Below are positions 10,780-21,129 of a DNA stretch of 64,000 nt, piece after piece. This stretch comes from Chlamydomonas reinhardtii. Taxonomy: Eukaryota > Chlorophyta > Chlorophyceae > Chlamydomonadales > Chlamydomonadaceae. Both the position numbers and the translations under genes were made by a program. Location: assembly GCF_000002595.2 (NCBI RefSeq), contig NC_057009.1, positions 4,071,185-4,135,184 on the forward strand, given 5' to 3'. The first letter of the stretch is position 1, and each line of letters opens with the position of its first letter. The notes beneath the pieces are model-generated. The model ran no database searches and had not been told where the DNA came from. It worked only from the letters and a program-made list of their open reading frames with translations.

Positions 10780-13700
10780 ATGGCGCCCAAGCGCGAGTCA
10801 ATTCTTACGGGAGTGGAGTGCAGGTGCGCGGCAGGGCGACTGATGGCGGTCTTTTCGCGCCTGAAGCGCGCCGACATGCCCAGAATTGTCACGCGTTCTT
10901 GGGCCTGGGCGCTCACCCCAACCCCGTCGCGCCTCCCCTGTCTCTATATTTGCACGCAGGCACCTGGGACCGGTCGGCCTCGGGCTCGTCGCGGCCGTGC
11001 CCCTGCTAAAATGCGGCACGGTGGTTCTCCAGGTGTGCGCAGGTCCCTACTGCCTTGCGTGGCATGCCTGTGTGTGCCCTGTCCTCCTGGGCTGGGTGCC
11101 GCCCTATCAGACACGGGCCTAATCTTCCAGGTCTGATCCTAGCAGTCCAGGGCCCAAGTGTCGGGCCCTGGAAGCCTGCAACGGCCTGCATGGCGAAGGT
11201 GGCAGAGAAGGCGGCGCAGTTTGTCACCGCGCATGGGATAGAGTTACAATGACTGAGGCCCGAGGCGCTCAACATGCCCGCTCCATGGCCACCAACGGCT
11301 ACGACGCCGTCAGCCAGCTGCTGGACAGCGCCCTGCACCCCCAGTACCGTACTGCCGTCCTGGTTGCGGCAGGGTCTCAATCGTGCGTGTCAGCTGTGTG
11401 AATGCGCCAAATGCTCGTCCCCCCCCCCCAGGAGCGGCCCTACGCCACCGCGCTTCCTCCCCGCCCCGACTGCCCCGACACCTGCCGCAACTGTCTCATG
11501 CGCATCGCGCGCAATACCAAGGGACTCAACACCTGCAAGTGGTGAGACCTACAGTATTCAAGCTCACTGTCCGCCACAAGAAAGCGTTGCACACATGCAC
11601 CGACACGCCATGCCACTCCACTCCACGTCAGGCCACGTCATGTCACGCAATGCCACGCCGCGCCACGTCACGCCTTGCCCCGCCTGTGCTGCCCCGCCTA
11701 CCAGCCCCGACGCTATCTGATTGGCATCGTGGCGTGCCACTCGCCCTTATGGCCCTGCCTCAGGTGTCGCGGCGCGCACTACTGCTCCTACAAGTGCAGG
11801 TCCACGGACCGCCGGGCACACGTGGAGAGCGGCGAGTGTTGGTTGTTCGCACACGCGGAAGCGCTCAGGTGGGGGCAAACAGGGACAGGCGGTGACGGCC
11901 TGCGCTGGGCTAGCACAGCATGAATTGCTTTCTTTACAATACGCTTTTATTGTTCTTGCCTCTTGCTATGACCCTGAAACAGTCTGGCTGCGCCAGAGGA
12001 GCTGCAACGGGAGGCGGTGCTAGCGCTGCGACACCTGGCCGCGCCCGCACCGCCGCCCCCACCCGCATTGGCTGCCCACGTCCCCACCTCACCGCCGCCA
12101 CCTCCAGCCCTGCTGCCCGGTGTCACCACCAGCTCGCCCGCCCTGGATGCCGCTGCTGCTACAGCCGCCGCGGCTGCTGCCATGTCTGCTACAGCCGTGG
12201 CGCCACAGCAGGCGCCACTAAGCGGCCACGAGGCCCTTCTAGCGGCGGGATCTGATTTGGACACGGAGCTGGGGCAGTGGCAGGCGGCGGCGCTGCGAGG
12301 AGCGGCGGCGGCTGTGGCGCAAGCTGGCGCGGGCGGTGCGGCATTAGGTGCAGCAGAGGCAGGCGGTGCCGCGTGGCCGGGGGTGAAGGTGCTGGAAAGG
12401 AAGGTGGCTGCTGCGGGGGCGGCGGCGGGTGTGGGCGGTGGTCTGGCACTGCTGGCGGCATTGCTGGTTCACGCCGGCAAAGCGGTAAGTGTCTGGCATA
12501 GGGGCTCTCGTGTGAGGGCAACACCAGCCAGCGGCTAGGGCTTTATTAACGGACTGTGGCGGATCCCATACACGTGAGGCGATGCCTGTGGTGACAGGGG
12601 GAACTAATGAGAGCTGTGTGTTTCTGCCTGTGTACGTGTGTGCGCGGCACGCACGCACGACGCGCAGGGCCACGCGGCGCGTATCGCCCGACTGCGGTTT
12701 CGGGAGCTCCGCCTGCAGCGCCGCAGCGAGCGCCAGCAGCTGCAGGAGCGACGGAAGGCGGAGGCGGCGGCCGCGGCCACCCCCGCCGCGGCTGCACAAG
12801 GAGCACCGGCGAAGCCGGAGACGAAGCGGCGCAAGCGCAGCGGCAGCGGCTCTTCGTCTTCGTCGTCTTCCTCGGACCCTTCCTCTTCATCTTCCGAGCC
12901 AGACACGTCCTCAGACGATGACGACGCGGCGGCAGTTGACGCGGACGTTGTGGCGATGTGGCTCCGCCGCCCCCACCTCCAGTCTCAGCAGCAGGGGCCG
13001 CCGGCGTCGCAGCTGCAACCGCAGCAGGCGGAAGTGCAGCGAGGCCAGGAGGAGGCTGTGGCCAGGCAGGCGTCTGCCCTGCAGGCCCTGCAGGCTGCGC
13101 TTCACGACATGCGCTTAAACAGCTCAGAGCAGAGCGAAAACACGGACCAGGAGGTGGCGGGCGGGGCCGGAACCGGGGCTTCGGCGGCTGTAACGGCTGC
13201 GGCGGCTGCCGCGGCGGAGCTGCCGGCTCTCGTGGCGGTGGCGGCGCGGGCGGTGGTGACGGTGCTGGTGAATGCGTTTGAGGTCGCAGCGCATCCGCCG
13301 TACGCTGCGGGCATGCTGGCGGCGGGTCGGGGCGCAGGTGCAGGAGGTGGCGGCGGCGGCAGCGGCAGTGCTGCGGGGAACCCCTACGGCACGCCGCTTG
13401 CTCTGTATCGGTAAGCGGCGCCTGACTGGGACTTGGATGGAAAACGGGCGTGGCCGTGTGTCCTCGCCTATCGGCTACAGCGCGGGTCGCACCGCATTGT
13501 GTACAGCGCCTTGCTGCATGTTTCCGTTGCCTGTGCTTTCACACGCGCAAGCACAAAGTGTGTTCTTACACACGCCCTGAACACATCGCTCCGGCGCCGG
13601 CGCAGGTACGCCTGCCGCATCAACCACTCCTGCCGGCCCACCGCCGCGCACCACTTCCGCGCCGGTGGTCAGGTACTGGTGCGCACCCTGTGCGACCTCA

Positions 13701-16115
13701 GCAGCGAAGGCGCTGCTGGCAGCAGCAGCTGCGTCACCGCCGCCACCACCACCGCCACCACCACCACCACCGCCCTGGGTAGCGGGAGCGCGGCGGACGG
13801 GCCCCAGGCCGCGGACACGTTGGGCGCATGCAGCGCTGAGGTGACGCTGGCGTATGTGGACACCAGCCTGCAGCGGCCGCGGCGGCAGCAGCAGCTGGTT
13901 GGCAAGTACGGCTTCGTGTGCCGCTGCGCCCGCTGCAGCCAGCCAGCCAGAGGCGCTGGAGCTGGAGCTGGAGCTGGAGCTGGAGCTGGAGCTGGAGCCG
14001 GGGCCGGGGCCGGGGCTGCAGTCGCAGGCGCCAATGGTGACAGGGACGTGGCGGCAGACGTGCTGCTCGGCGGCCTGGATGCAGACACCAGCACCCGGCC
14101 GGGATCGGGGGAGGCAGCGGCGGTGCAGGTGGACGAGGGCGCAGCTGCGCCCTCTTCTGCGCGGGAAGAGGGCGCAGCTGCGCGGGAAGAGGGTGCCGAC
14201 GCCAACAGCGCCGGGTCCCGGGCCGTGGCGGAACGCCGGCTGTGGCGGCTGGTGCGTCAGGGCCCGACGTGCGGGACGCCTGTGGCGGCGGCGGCGGCGG
14301 CGGACCAGTATAGGCGCCTGGCATCAGAGCTTGACGCGGCCGTGTACGGCGGCGCTGCGGCTGCTGCTGCGGCGGCGGTGGTTGTGCCAGCGGAAGAGTC
14401 GCCATCGTCAGTTGCGGTCCCGAAGTCGCCATTACCACTGCTGCCGCCGCAGCACGCCGCCTGCCTGGATGCGTATGTGCTGCTGGCAAGCTCGGCGCGC
14501 CGCGCCGCGCGGCTGGCCCGGCAGGACGCGGCTGTAGCACCAGGTGCAGGTGCGGATGCTACAGCCGCGGGTGGGGGCGGTAGCGGCACGACTGCAGCGG
14601 GCGCGGCTGTAGCAGGTGGCCAGGAGGATGCCCTGGCTGCGGTGCGGTGGTGGGCTCGCGCCACCTGTGCATCGCTGGCTGGGGCGGCGGCGGCGGAGCG
14701 ACTGCTGTCGACAGGTGCGTCGTCGTGTGGGGCGGTACCGTATGGCGGCGGGTCCAGGCTGCAATGCTTGACGCTCGAGTTAAACTCGAGTTGAAGTGCC
14801 CAATGTGGCAATGTCCCTTCACACTGCAGCCCCAAAATGACTTAGTCTGCTGCTGTCTCGCGCACTGCACGCCTGCACAGACATGGCGCTGCTGCAACAC
14901 GCCGCAGCCGCCTGGAGCCACGCCGCCAGCACCGCCGGCCAGCTGCTGTCGGCGGTGTTCACCACCGCTGCCGCCGCCCCCGCCAGAAACGCTGCAGCCG
15001 GGGGCTCGGGGGCCGCCGCCATGCAAGGCGAGGAGGCTGGCGCGGTGGGTGCAGTGACGCAGGCGGTGCAGGATGCGGTGGCGAGGGAGCGGCGGCGGCT
15101 GGAGCAGCAGCTGAGGGTCGAGCCCGCGGCGGACCGTGGCGATGGCGACAAAGGCGGTGACCAAGGCGAGTGTGGTCGGCGGCGCCCGCGGGACAGCGAG
15201 GAGGGCGAGGACGGCGGGGCTGATACCAAGCGCCGGCGGCGGCAGGCGGAGGAAGGGGCGTGCAGGCGCTCTGAGCGGGAGCGTGGGCGGCACCGGTCGC
15301 CGGAGCGGACCACGGACCGGCGGCGTGAGGACAGCAGGGAGCGAGGCGTGAAGGATCGTCCAAATGCACTCGAGCGGGAGCGAGAGCAGGAGAGGGAGCG
15401 TGGGCACGAGCGCAGCCGGGAGCGCAGGAGAGACAGCGGTTGTGAATGGGATCGCTCTCGGGAGCGGGACTGGGAGCGGGAGCGGCAACGGGAGCGGGAG
15501 CGAGGGCGTCTGCGGGAGGATGTGCTGCGACGGAAGCGTGCCCCGTCGCCGCCGGCTGACGCAGCTGCGGCTGGTAGGGACACGCCCGGAAGCCCCGCCG
15601 CTGCTGCCCTGCTACCCCGCACCTACAACTACAGCGCGCCGGTATGCCTGGCAGCGGCATGCGATTCGCTATTCCGTGCCTGTAGCCGTCTGGCAGCTAC
15701 GGATGGCAGCAGCGGCGGCGGCGGCGGTGGCAGCTGCGCCGCCGCCAGTGCTGCCATGGCTGACTGGCTGCATCTCTACCCGTCGTCCGAGCTGGCGGCT
15801 GCAGCGGCGGCGGCCGCAGGCGCGTGTGCGGAGGCGGGCGCGGACGTGGCTGTAGCAGAAGCCGGGGCGCTTGCTGCTACTGCCGGCGTGGCGGCGGCGG
15901 CGCTGGCGCACTGCCTGGCTCGGGTGCACCTGCTGCTGCGGCTGCTGCTGGGAGAGGCGCACGGCGCCTGCGAGGCCGCGGCTTTCCTGCCGTACTTCTG
16001 CGAGGGGCTGCCGTACGAGGTGGCGGCGGGTCTGACGGAGCTGTCGCAGCGGCTGCTGGCGCGCCGCCACGTGCCGCACGTGCCGCTGGGGCTGGGGCTG
16101 GGGCGCGGCGGGTAG
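10780..16115 (+). CDS. SMYD-type SET/MYND lysine methyltransferase with large low-complexity inserts
   Basis: Eight exons close in one frame to 1306 residues: 10780-10823, 10960-11032, 11432-11541, 11764-11868, 11983-12484, 12668-13410, 13606-14714, 14881-16115. The SET N-terminal part is RHLGPVGLGLVAAVPLLKCG plus TVVLQERPYA. A full MYND zinc finger follows, with CRNC, CKWC, CSYKC and a final H/C pair (residues about 54-105). The SET core resumes at INHSCRPTAAHHF and ends with VTLAYVDTSLQRPRRQQQL and GFVCRCARC (post-SET). Between MYND and SET core lie roughly 450 residues of Ala/Gln/Ser-rich sequence; after post-SET comes another long Ala-rich part with an Arg/Glu/Ser-rich tract. Typical SMYD proteins have about 430-490 residues. 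The substrate (histone or non-histone lysine) cannot be told. Motif residues for cofactor binding appear present. Confidence 0.85.
13957..14000 (+). repeat. In-frame GGAGCT hexanucleotide repeat
   Basis: About seven copies of GGAGCT lie inside SMYD exon 7 and encode a run of alternating Gly-Ala just after the post-SET cysteines. The unit is a multiple of three, so length changes keep the frame. Confidence 0.85.
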
Positions 16116-17340
16116 CATGGGCACTTTGGCAGTGTGGGCTGCCCGGGTGATTGCGGACTTGTGGTTGCCTGGTTGGTGTTGATGTGTCGCGGTCGCGTGC
16201 CTATTGGAGTGGTGGGCTGTCCAATTAGACCGTACTGCCCATGTGTGCGTATTTATGGTCCGTGTTTTTGGACAGGGCCCCACTACTTTCCGATTTGAGG
16301 GCGGCAGCACAGAGCCCTTTGTGAGGCCGAGACCCCTAAAACCAGGGCCAAAGTGTACACCGTGAGCACTAATACAGAATACTTATTGACAGCATGGTAT
16401 ACTGGCCATGGTGGCGGCACAACACATGCATAAGCACAAGCGCGTCTCGAGACGCTGTTGTGAGGTTGCATCTCACCCCGATGCAATGGACGGAGGCGTG
16501 AGAGGCACCCAGGGCAATTACACGAGGTGACAGGACACATGCTGCTCTGCAGCCAACGTGACAGGACGCGCGCAGCACGCGAGGGCACGCACAGTCCACA
16601 CGTGCCCCATGACCTCCTCCTGCCTCCTGTGCCCCAACTATTTGTCCATTGCTTACGTACGCAACATACATATTACCATTTTACCAGTGCTTTTTGCTGT
16701 GGGGTCCACCTGCACCGGACCTTGGGGTGAAACACCACTCGGTTCACCCCCGTGTCATTCACCATGCACCATGCTTCCACCCGACTACCCTGGCTTGCCG
16801 CCACTGCGCTGGATCCCTGACGCACACACGACTGCAGCGCATGACTACCTCACACTAGAAGTCCTTTGATGCCCCTTGCAGTGACGGCCGAGACATGCGC
16901 ACGCACATGGACATGTCTGGGCCAGAGCACGCAGAGCTAGTGGCAGGGCCTGCTCATATGCTAATTTTATGTCACAAATAACAGATAGAAGGCTGAAAAG
17001 CGGCGCGCAAGGTGGAGTAAGGATGGGCTCGGCACCGTCAGCCCGATTGGCGTCGCCCGAGCTCGTCGCGCCTAGCTTGTAAGCATTATAGCATGCTATT
17101 TATCCTAATTGGTCACAGGAACCACCAGTAGAGGCACAGGAAGCGTGTAGAGTGGGAACCAAAATTACTAGGCGCCCGGCCATAGGCCACTCAATCGTGA
17201 CCGTGACCCGGATTGAGAGCCAGGGGCCCCCAGGAAAAAGAAACAAAATTTGCAGCACAAACACATTCACCCGTTCCAACAAAGTACATACAGCAGGCAT
17301 TCTTCAAAACCTGTCAAACAAAGCTTTCGACAGGTCAATT
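16116..17340. other. Intergenic region, no gene seen
   Basis: 3' UTR of the SMYD gene and spacer, lower in GC to the right (about 16950-17350). No spliceable coding frame, RNA gene or clear repeat could be supported. Confidence 0.35.
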
Positions 17341-17357
17341 TGAATTGTTGTCCCAGC

Positions 17358-17540
17358 CCAGCCCAGCGCTCGCACCGCTCGCAGAAGACATCGCTGGCAC
17401 CGTGTTGGCCGCCATTTGAGCGCTTGGTCACATCGCTGGCACCCACGGCTGGCACCGTGGCCGCCACTTGACCAAGCGCTAAATATCGGCCAACACGGTG
17501 CCAGCGATGTCTTCTGCGAGCGGTGCGAGCGCTGGGCTGG
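17358..17540. repeat. Perfect 53-bp inverted repeat forming a hairpin over the start of the next gene
   Basis: 17358-17410 and 17488-17540 are exact reverse complements. The pairing continues imperfectly inward (including a perfect 12-base pair of AGCGCTTGGTCA at 17419-17430 with 17469-17480), giving a stem of about 72 bp with a 38-base loop. The right arm contains the ATG at 17507 and the first codons of the following gene, so the left arm is an antisense copy of that gene's start. Confidence 0.9.
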
Positions 17541-18536
17541 TCGCGCCAGGAGCAGGCCCTATCACGAGCAAGGCGGACGATGGCGAGCGGTCGCGCTACT
17601 GTGCGCAACTCCACGTGCTGCGAGGTAACATGGCTTGTATGTGGGTCATATGGTCGCTTGCGATAAGCTGTATCGCCAGGGGGCTGCTCTTTCAGCGGGC
17701 TTGGGTTCGGCTTCGGCCGCGGGGTTTTGGGTGGGAAGGCCTGGGGCACCGCGCAAGGGCGTGTGATGTAACAGTGTTAAGGCAGGCGCAAGGGCGGAAA
17801 CTGGCGGGGAATCCGCGCGAAACTCGAGTTGCTCCTGGTTGCTGCACGCTTCTCTTGGAACGGCCTCAACCTGAAAACTCACCGCTCACCTGAAACCCTT
17901 ACTGTGCCGCAGCGGTGGGCGCCAGCGTTCCCAACGCGGACCTGGGCGACGCGGTCTGCATCGTCCACCAGGCAAACCTGCGGCCGCCCAGATACCCTGA
18001 GGGTTTCAGATCTTCCTGTGTTTGTGCGCGCCTCACAACGGTCCCGCACTGTATTAGAGCCTCTTTCCACCGGGTGTGGGTGCCCTGCAACGCCACATGC
18101 GTGCATGCCCGCAGGCGAGGTTGTGCTGGGCGCGAAGTCAGGCGCGCTCTCGGCCGACGTGGGGCCGGTCAACGCGAAGTTCGACGAGCTCTCGGGCAAC
18201 GTGGGGGCGGTCAAGGCGAAGTTGGACGAGCTCTCGGTCATGATGGTCGGTATCAAGGCGGGGCAGAACAACGTGGTGCACCGCAACATGAACGGCAACA
18301 GCCGGATGGCGGAGCACAACCTGCAGCCGCTCAAGGCGGAGGAGGGAGAGCACGTGGGCGAGTACCCGACCCAGCCCAACCTATTCCCGGCGATGCTGGG
18401 GGCGCTGTTCAGCCTCAACAACCCCCAGCTGGACAAGCTGGAGGAGTTCTACAACTGCAAGTTCAAGGGCACCAGCATGGCGGCGCGGCAGAGCGCCTTC
18501 ACCGCCTTCATTGGTGCGCTGTCTGCGCGCCCCTGA
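17507..18536 (+). CDS. Small gene of unknown function, 209 residues, coiled-coil-like
   Basis: Exons 17507-17624, 17913-18002 and 18115-18536 splice with matching phases to 209 residues (MSSASGASAGLVAPGAG... to ...FIGALSARP). Exon 3 opens with a repeat of about 14 residues (SADVGPVNAKFDELSGNVG, then AVKAKLDELS), likely a coiled coil. The rest contains a compact block, NLQPLKAEEGEHVGEYPTQP then LGALFSLNNPQLDKLEEFYN, that also appears almost unchanged in the inverted copy at 19072-19329. I do not recognise the family. Because pieces of it are duplicated next door and a LINE-like fragment follows, it may belong to a multicopy, element-associated family rather than being a housekeeping gene. The exon 2 donor (GAG/GGTTTC) is weak. 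Confidence 0.5.
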
Positions 18537-18735
18537 GCGGCGGCGTTATTGTATGTTTGGGGGGAAGCGGGGAGGACAAGCGTAGATGAATCGCAAGTGG
18601 GGCCTGGTGCCGTGTCGGCACCTTGGCATGAACCTGGGGAACGAAATTGTGAATTTTGTGGAACAAGGATGGAACAATCACAAAGCCCGCCAGTGCAACC
18701 ATCCAAAAACTACAACCACTGTGACCTGTATGTGA
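18279..18735 (+). repeat. Left arm of a long inverted repeat
   Basis: Covers most of the last exon and the 3' UTR of the preceding small gene. It pairs with 18885-19329 at high identity, with a few base changes (for example Met/Ile, Phe/Tyr and Phe/Ser codon differences) and one small insertion near 18562. The spacer between arms is about 150 bases (18736-18884). Confidence 0.9.
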
Positions 18736-18884
18736 AAGTGGCCGACGGCTGGGGCTCCGCCGCGGCCGTGTGCTGCAGTTGGCTTTCCCAGAGTGCTGGG
18801 GCACATCACCCGGGGGGCCACGTGTGCACACGCTCCCAGATCCGCCGGGCCTTGATTATGCCTCCGGCGTTGTTACATACCTGT

Positions 18885-19329
18885 TCACATACAGGTCACA
18901 GTGGTAGTAGTTTTGGATGGTTGCACTGGCGGGCTTTGTGATTGTTCCAGCCTTGTTCCACATATTCACGATTTCGTTCCCCAGGTTCATGCCAAGGTGC
19001 CGACACGGCACCAGGCCCCACTTGCGATTCATCTACGCTTGTCCTCCCCAAACATACAATAACGCCGCCGCTCAGGGGCGCGCAGACAGCGCACCAATGG
19101 AGGCGGTGAAGGCGCTCTGCCGCGCCGCCATGCTGGTGCCCTTGAACTTGCAGTTGTAGAACTCCTCAAGCTTGTCCAACTGGGGGTTGTTGAGGCTGAA
19201 CAGCGCCCCCAGCGTCGCCGGGTATAGGTTGGGCTGAGTCGGGTACTCGCCCACGTGCTCTCCCTCCTCCGCCTTGAGCGGCTGCAGGTTGTGCTCCGCT
19301 ATCCGGCTGTTGCCGTTCATGTTGCGGTG
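18885..19329 (-). repeat. Right arm of the long inverted repeat: antisense copy of the last exon
   Basis: On the minus strand the arm keeps an open frame, from HRNMNGNSRIAEHN to ...ASIGALSARP and TGA at 19072-19074, plus the downstream UTR. There is no start codon or upstream exons with it, so as a protein gene it is a partial copy. Its intact frame and few differences imply a recent duplication. A transcript reading through both arms would fold into a hairpin of roughly 450 bp. Confidence 0.9.
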
Positions 19330-19396
19330 ACGCCCAGGGCGAGGCACTCTGCGGGCGAGTAGTGGACCCGACCATCCAGCTTGGATTGTTGTGTAG

Positions 19397-20205
19397 ATGT
19401 CTCTTCTCTTTGGTGTTATTACAGCGCATATGTCATCATGGACGATCGCGGCTGACGTGCCATTGCTGACCCTCACAGTGAAGCAGGCAACCCAGCTTCA
19501 ACTCGCGCCTGCGTACGACGCGCTCCGCGTGCGTCACTTGGCCTTCATCCAAGAGGCCTACAGCGGCGCCGCGCCGCCTGCGGAAGCGATTCATGCGCTG
19601 CGGGCGGCCCTGGCGCGGCTGTGGGCTTTGGTGTGGGAGCCACGACACAAGGAACCGCTCTGGCGCCTGGCGGTCAATGGTTTCACGGGCTTTGGGATGC
19701 TTGCGGCGTTGGCCGCGGGTGGACGCATGGAGAAATGCCCGTGTGGGGCTCAGATGACTGCTGGGGCTAGGGTTCATCACTTCTGGGACTGTGTGGTGGC
19801 GGAGGCTCTGAATGATGTGTTGCGGGAGCATGCGAATGTGGACATCACACGGAACCAGTTGTGGTTAGTACAGGCGCCACCAGGGCTATCGCAGGCGGTG
19901 TGGGACATCGTCTGCTTGGCTGCTGTGGCGGCCCTGGAATACGGCCGACAGCGCCTTTACGCCGTGATGCTGCAGACCGGACTACGGAAATTGCTGTTGT
20001 GCGAAAAATCGGTGTGGAGGTGATTGCGGACTTCTGGTCACGGCTAGCTGCGTTTGTGAGTCTGCGTCGGCCTCCGCGCCGCTGGGACCTCATTTCTAGC
20101 GTCAGAGGATGTTGGAGGGGTTATCTTTGTAGGGCCAGCAGCGGACTCGCCACCGGCCTCACCCTAGCTTGTCAGCTTAGGGACTCGCAAGAGGTAGTCT
20201 TATGA
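19397..20205 (+). mobile_element. LINE-like (non-LTR retrotransposon) 3' fragment
   Basis: The plus strand encodes a stretch with the pattern of the zinc-binding domain found after the reverse transcriptase of L1-type elements: a Trp-rich lead (WALVWEPRHKEPLWRLAVNG), then CPCG, about 10 residues, and HHFWDC followed by VAEALNDVL. No reverse transcriptase core or endonuclease is present, so at best it is a 5'-truncated relic; the reading continues in another frame from about 20020 to 20203. The assignment rests on the zinc motif only, and I put it at about even odds. Confidence 0.45.
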
Positions 20206-21129
20206 CGCCGACCCACGGCTTAGGTGAGCAGCGCTAGCGTTTGCGGTGAGCCGGGCCTGGGGTTCCTCCCCTCTCCGGAGGCGAGGAGCATGGGGGTCAT
20301 TCGAGGATCTCTCCTCGGGTGAGCGTGCGTGTCTCGTACGTTTTTGGGGCCCTGGCTTAGTCCACGGCTGTCGTAACCTCTATCAGCTAAATATACGGCA
20401 ACCCATTTCAGATTGCATGACGCGGTGCGCGCATACTCCATACCAACAGGACCCTTTCAGTCCACAGCTCCGGATGCCATCGGACCTCATGAGAGCGTTC
20501 TAGCCCACGCAATCGCCAGTGCATTGAGATCGCAGTTAAATATCCGCACGCACGCCAACACCACAGTCGAGAAATGCATAAATGCATACACAGTCTGATA
20601 CCTATGCAGTTCAGCAACGCCCATGATTGCCCAAAACACTCTGGAACACGCCAGTGAAGCCAACCACGTGTGCCTTTGGGCAGCTACCCGTTGCGCAGGT
20701 TGGTAGCGGCCGCGTCGCTTGCCTCACCTCGCCTCCCAAAGCCGACTACTGTCGTTTGCGACGGCCCCTCGTCTGTCTATTGCCTCTTCTACATAACGCA
20801 GAAGCCGAATCGATGTGCCACTAGATTGGTTCGTGTTTGGTCGCCCGCACACTACCCAATCACAGCACGCGAAGTCAAAAGCAGCTATACCTGTACATGA
20901 CCGCAGCGCACCGAACACATCTGTCCTTTGGCCAACTGTTCATGCTCATACAACCCGCACGCGCACGTTCCTCCAATCCATTCCTACAGACTGTTTGGCC
21001 ATGGCAGCGCCTCTGGCGCCTGGCGCGCCGTCGTCATCGCCATCGCCAGCCCCCAGCCCCCCTGCACTCAGCCCCCTGCCCCCAGCCCCCTGCCCCCAGC
21101 CCCCTGCGCCCTGCCCCCACGCAAACGCG
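20206..21129. other. Intergenic region, no gene seen
   Basis: Contains the presumed 3' UTR of the minus-strand TOG gene at its right end, with a CCCCCAGCCCC-type simple repeat at 21047-21115. Otherwise nothing recognisable. Confidence 0.35.

Noticed and set aside
19072-19345. Separate minus-strand protein gene
   Set aside because: It is only an inverted copy of the last exon of the small gene at 17507, without a start or upstream exons.
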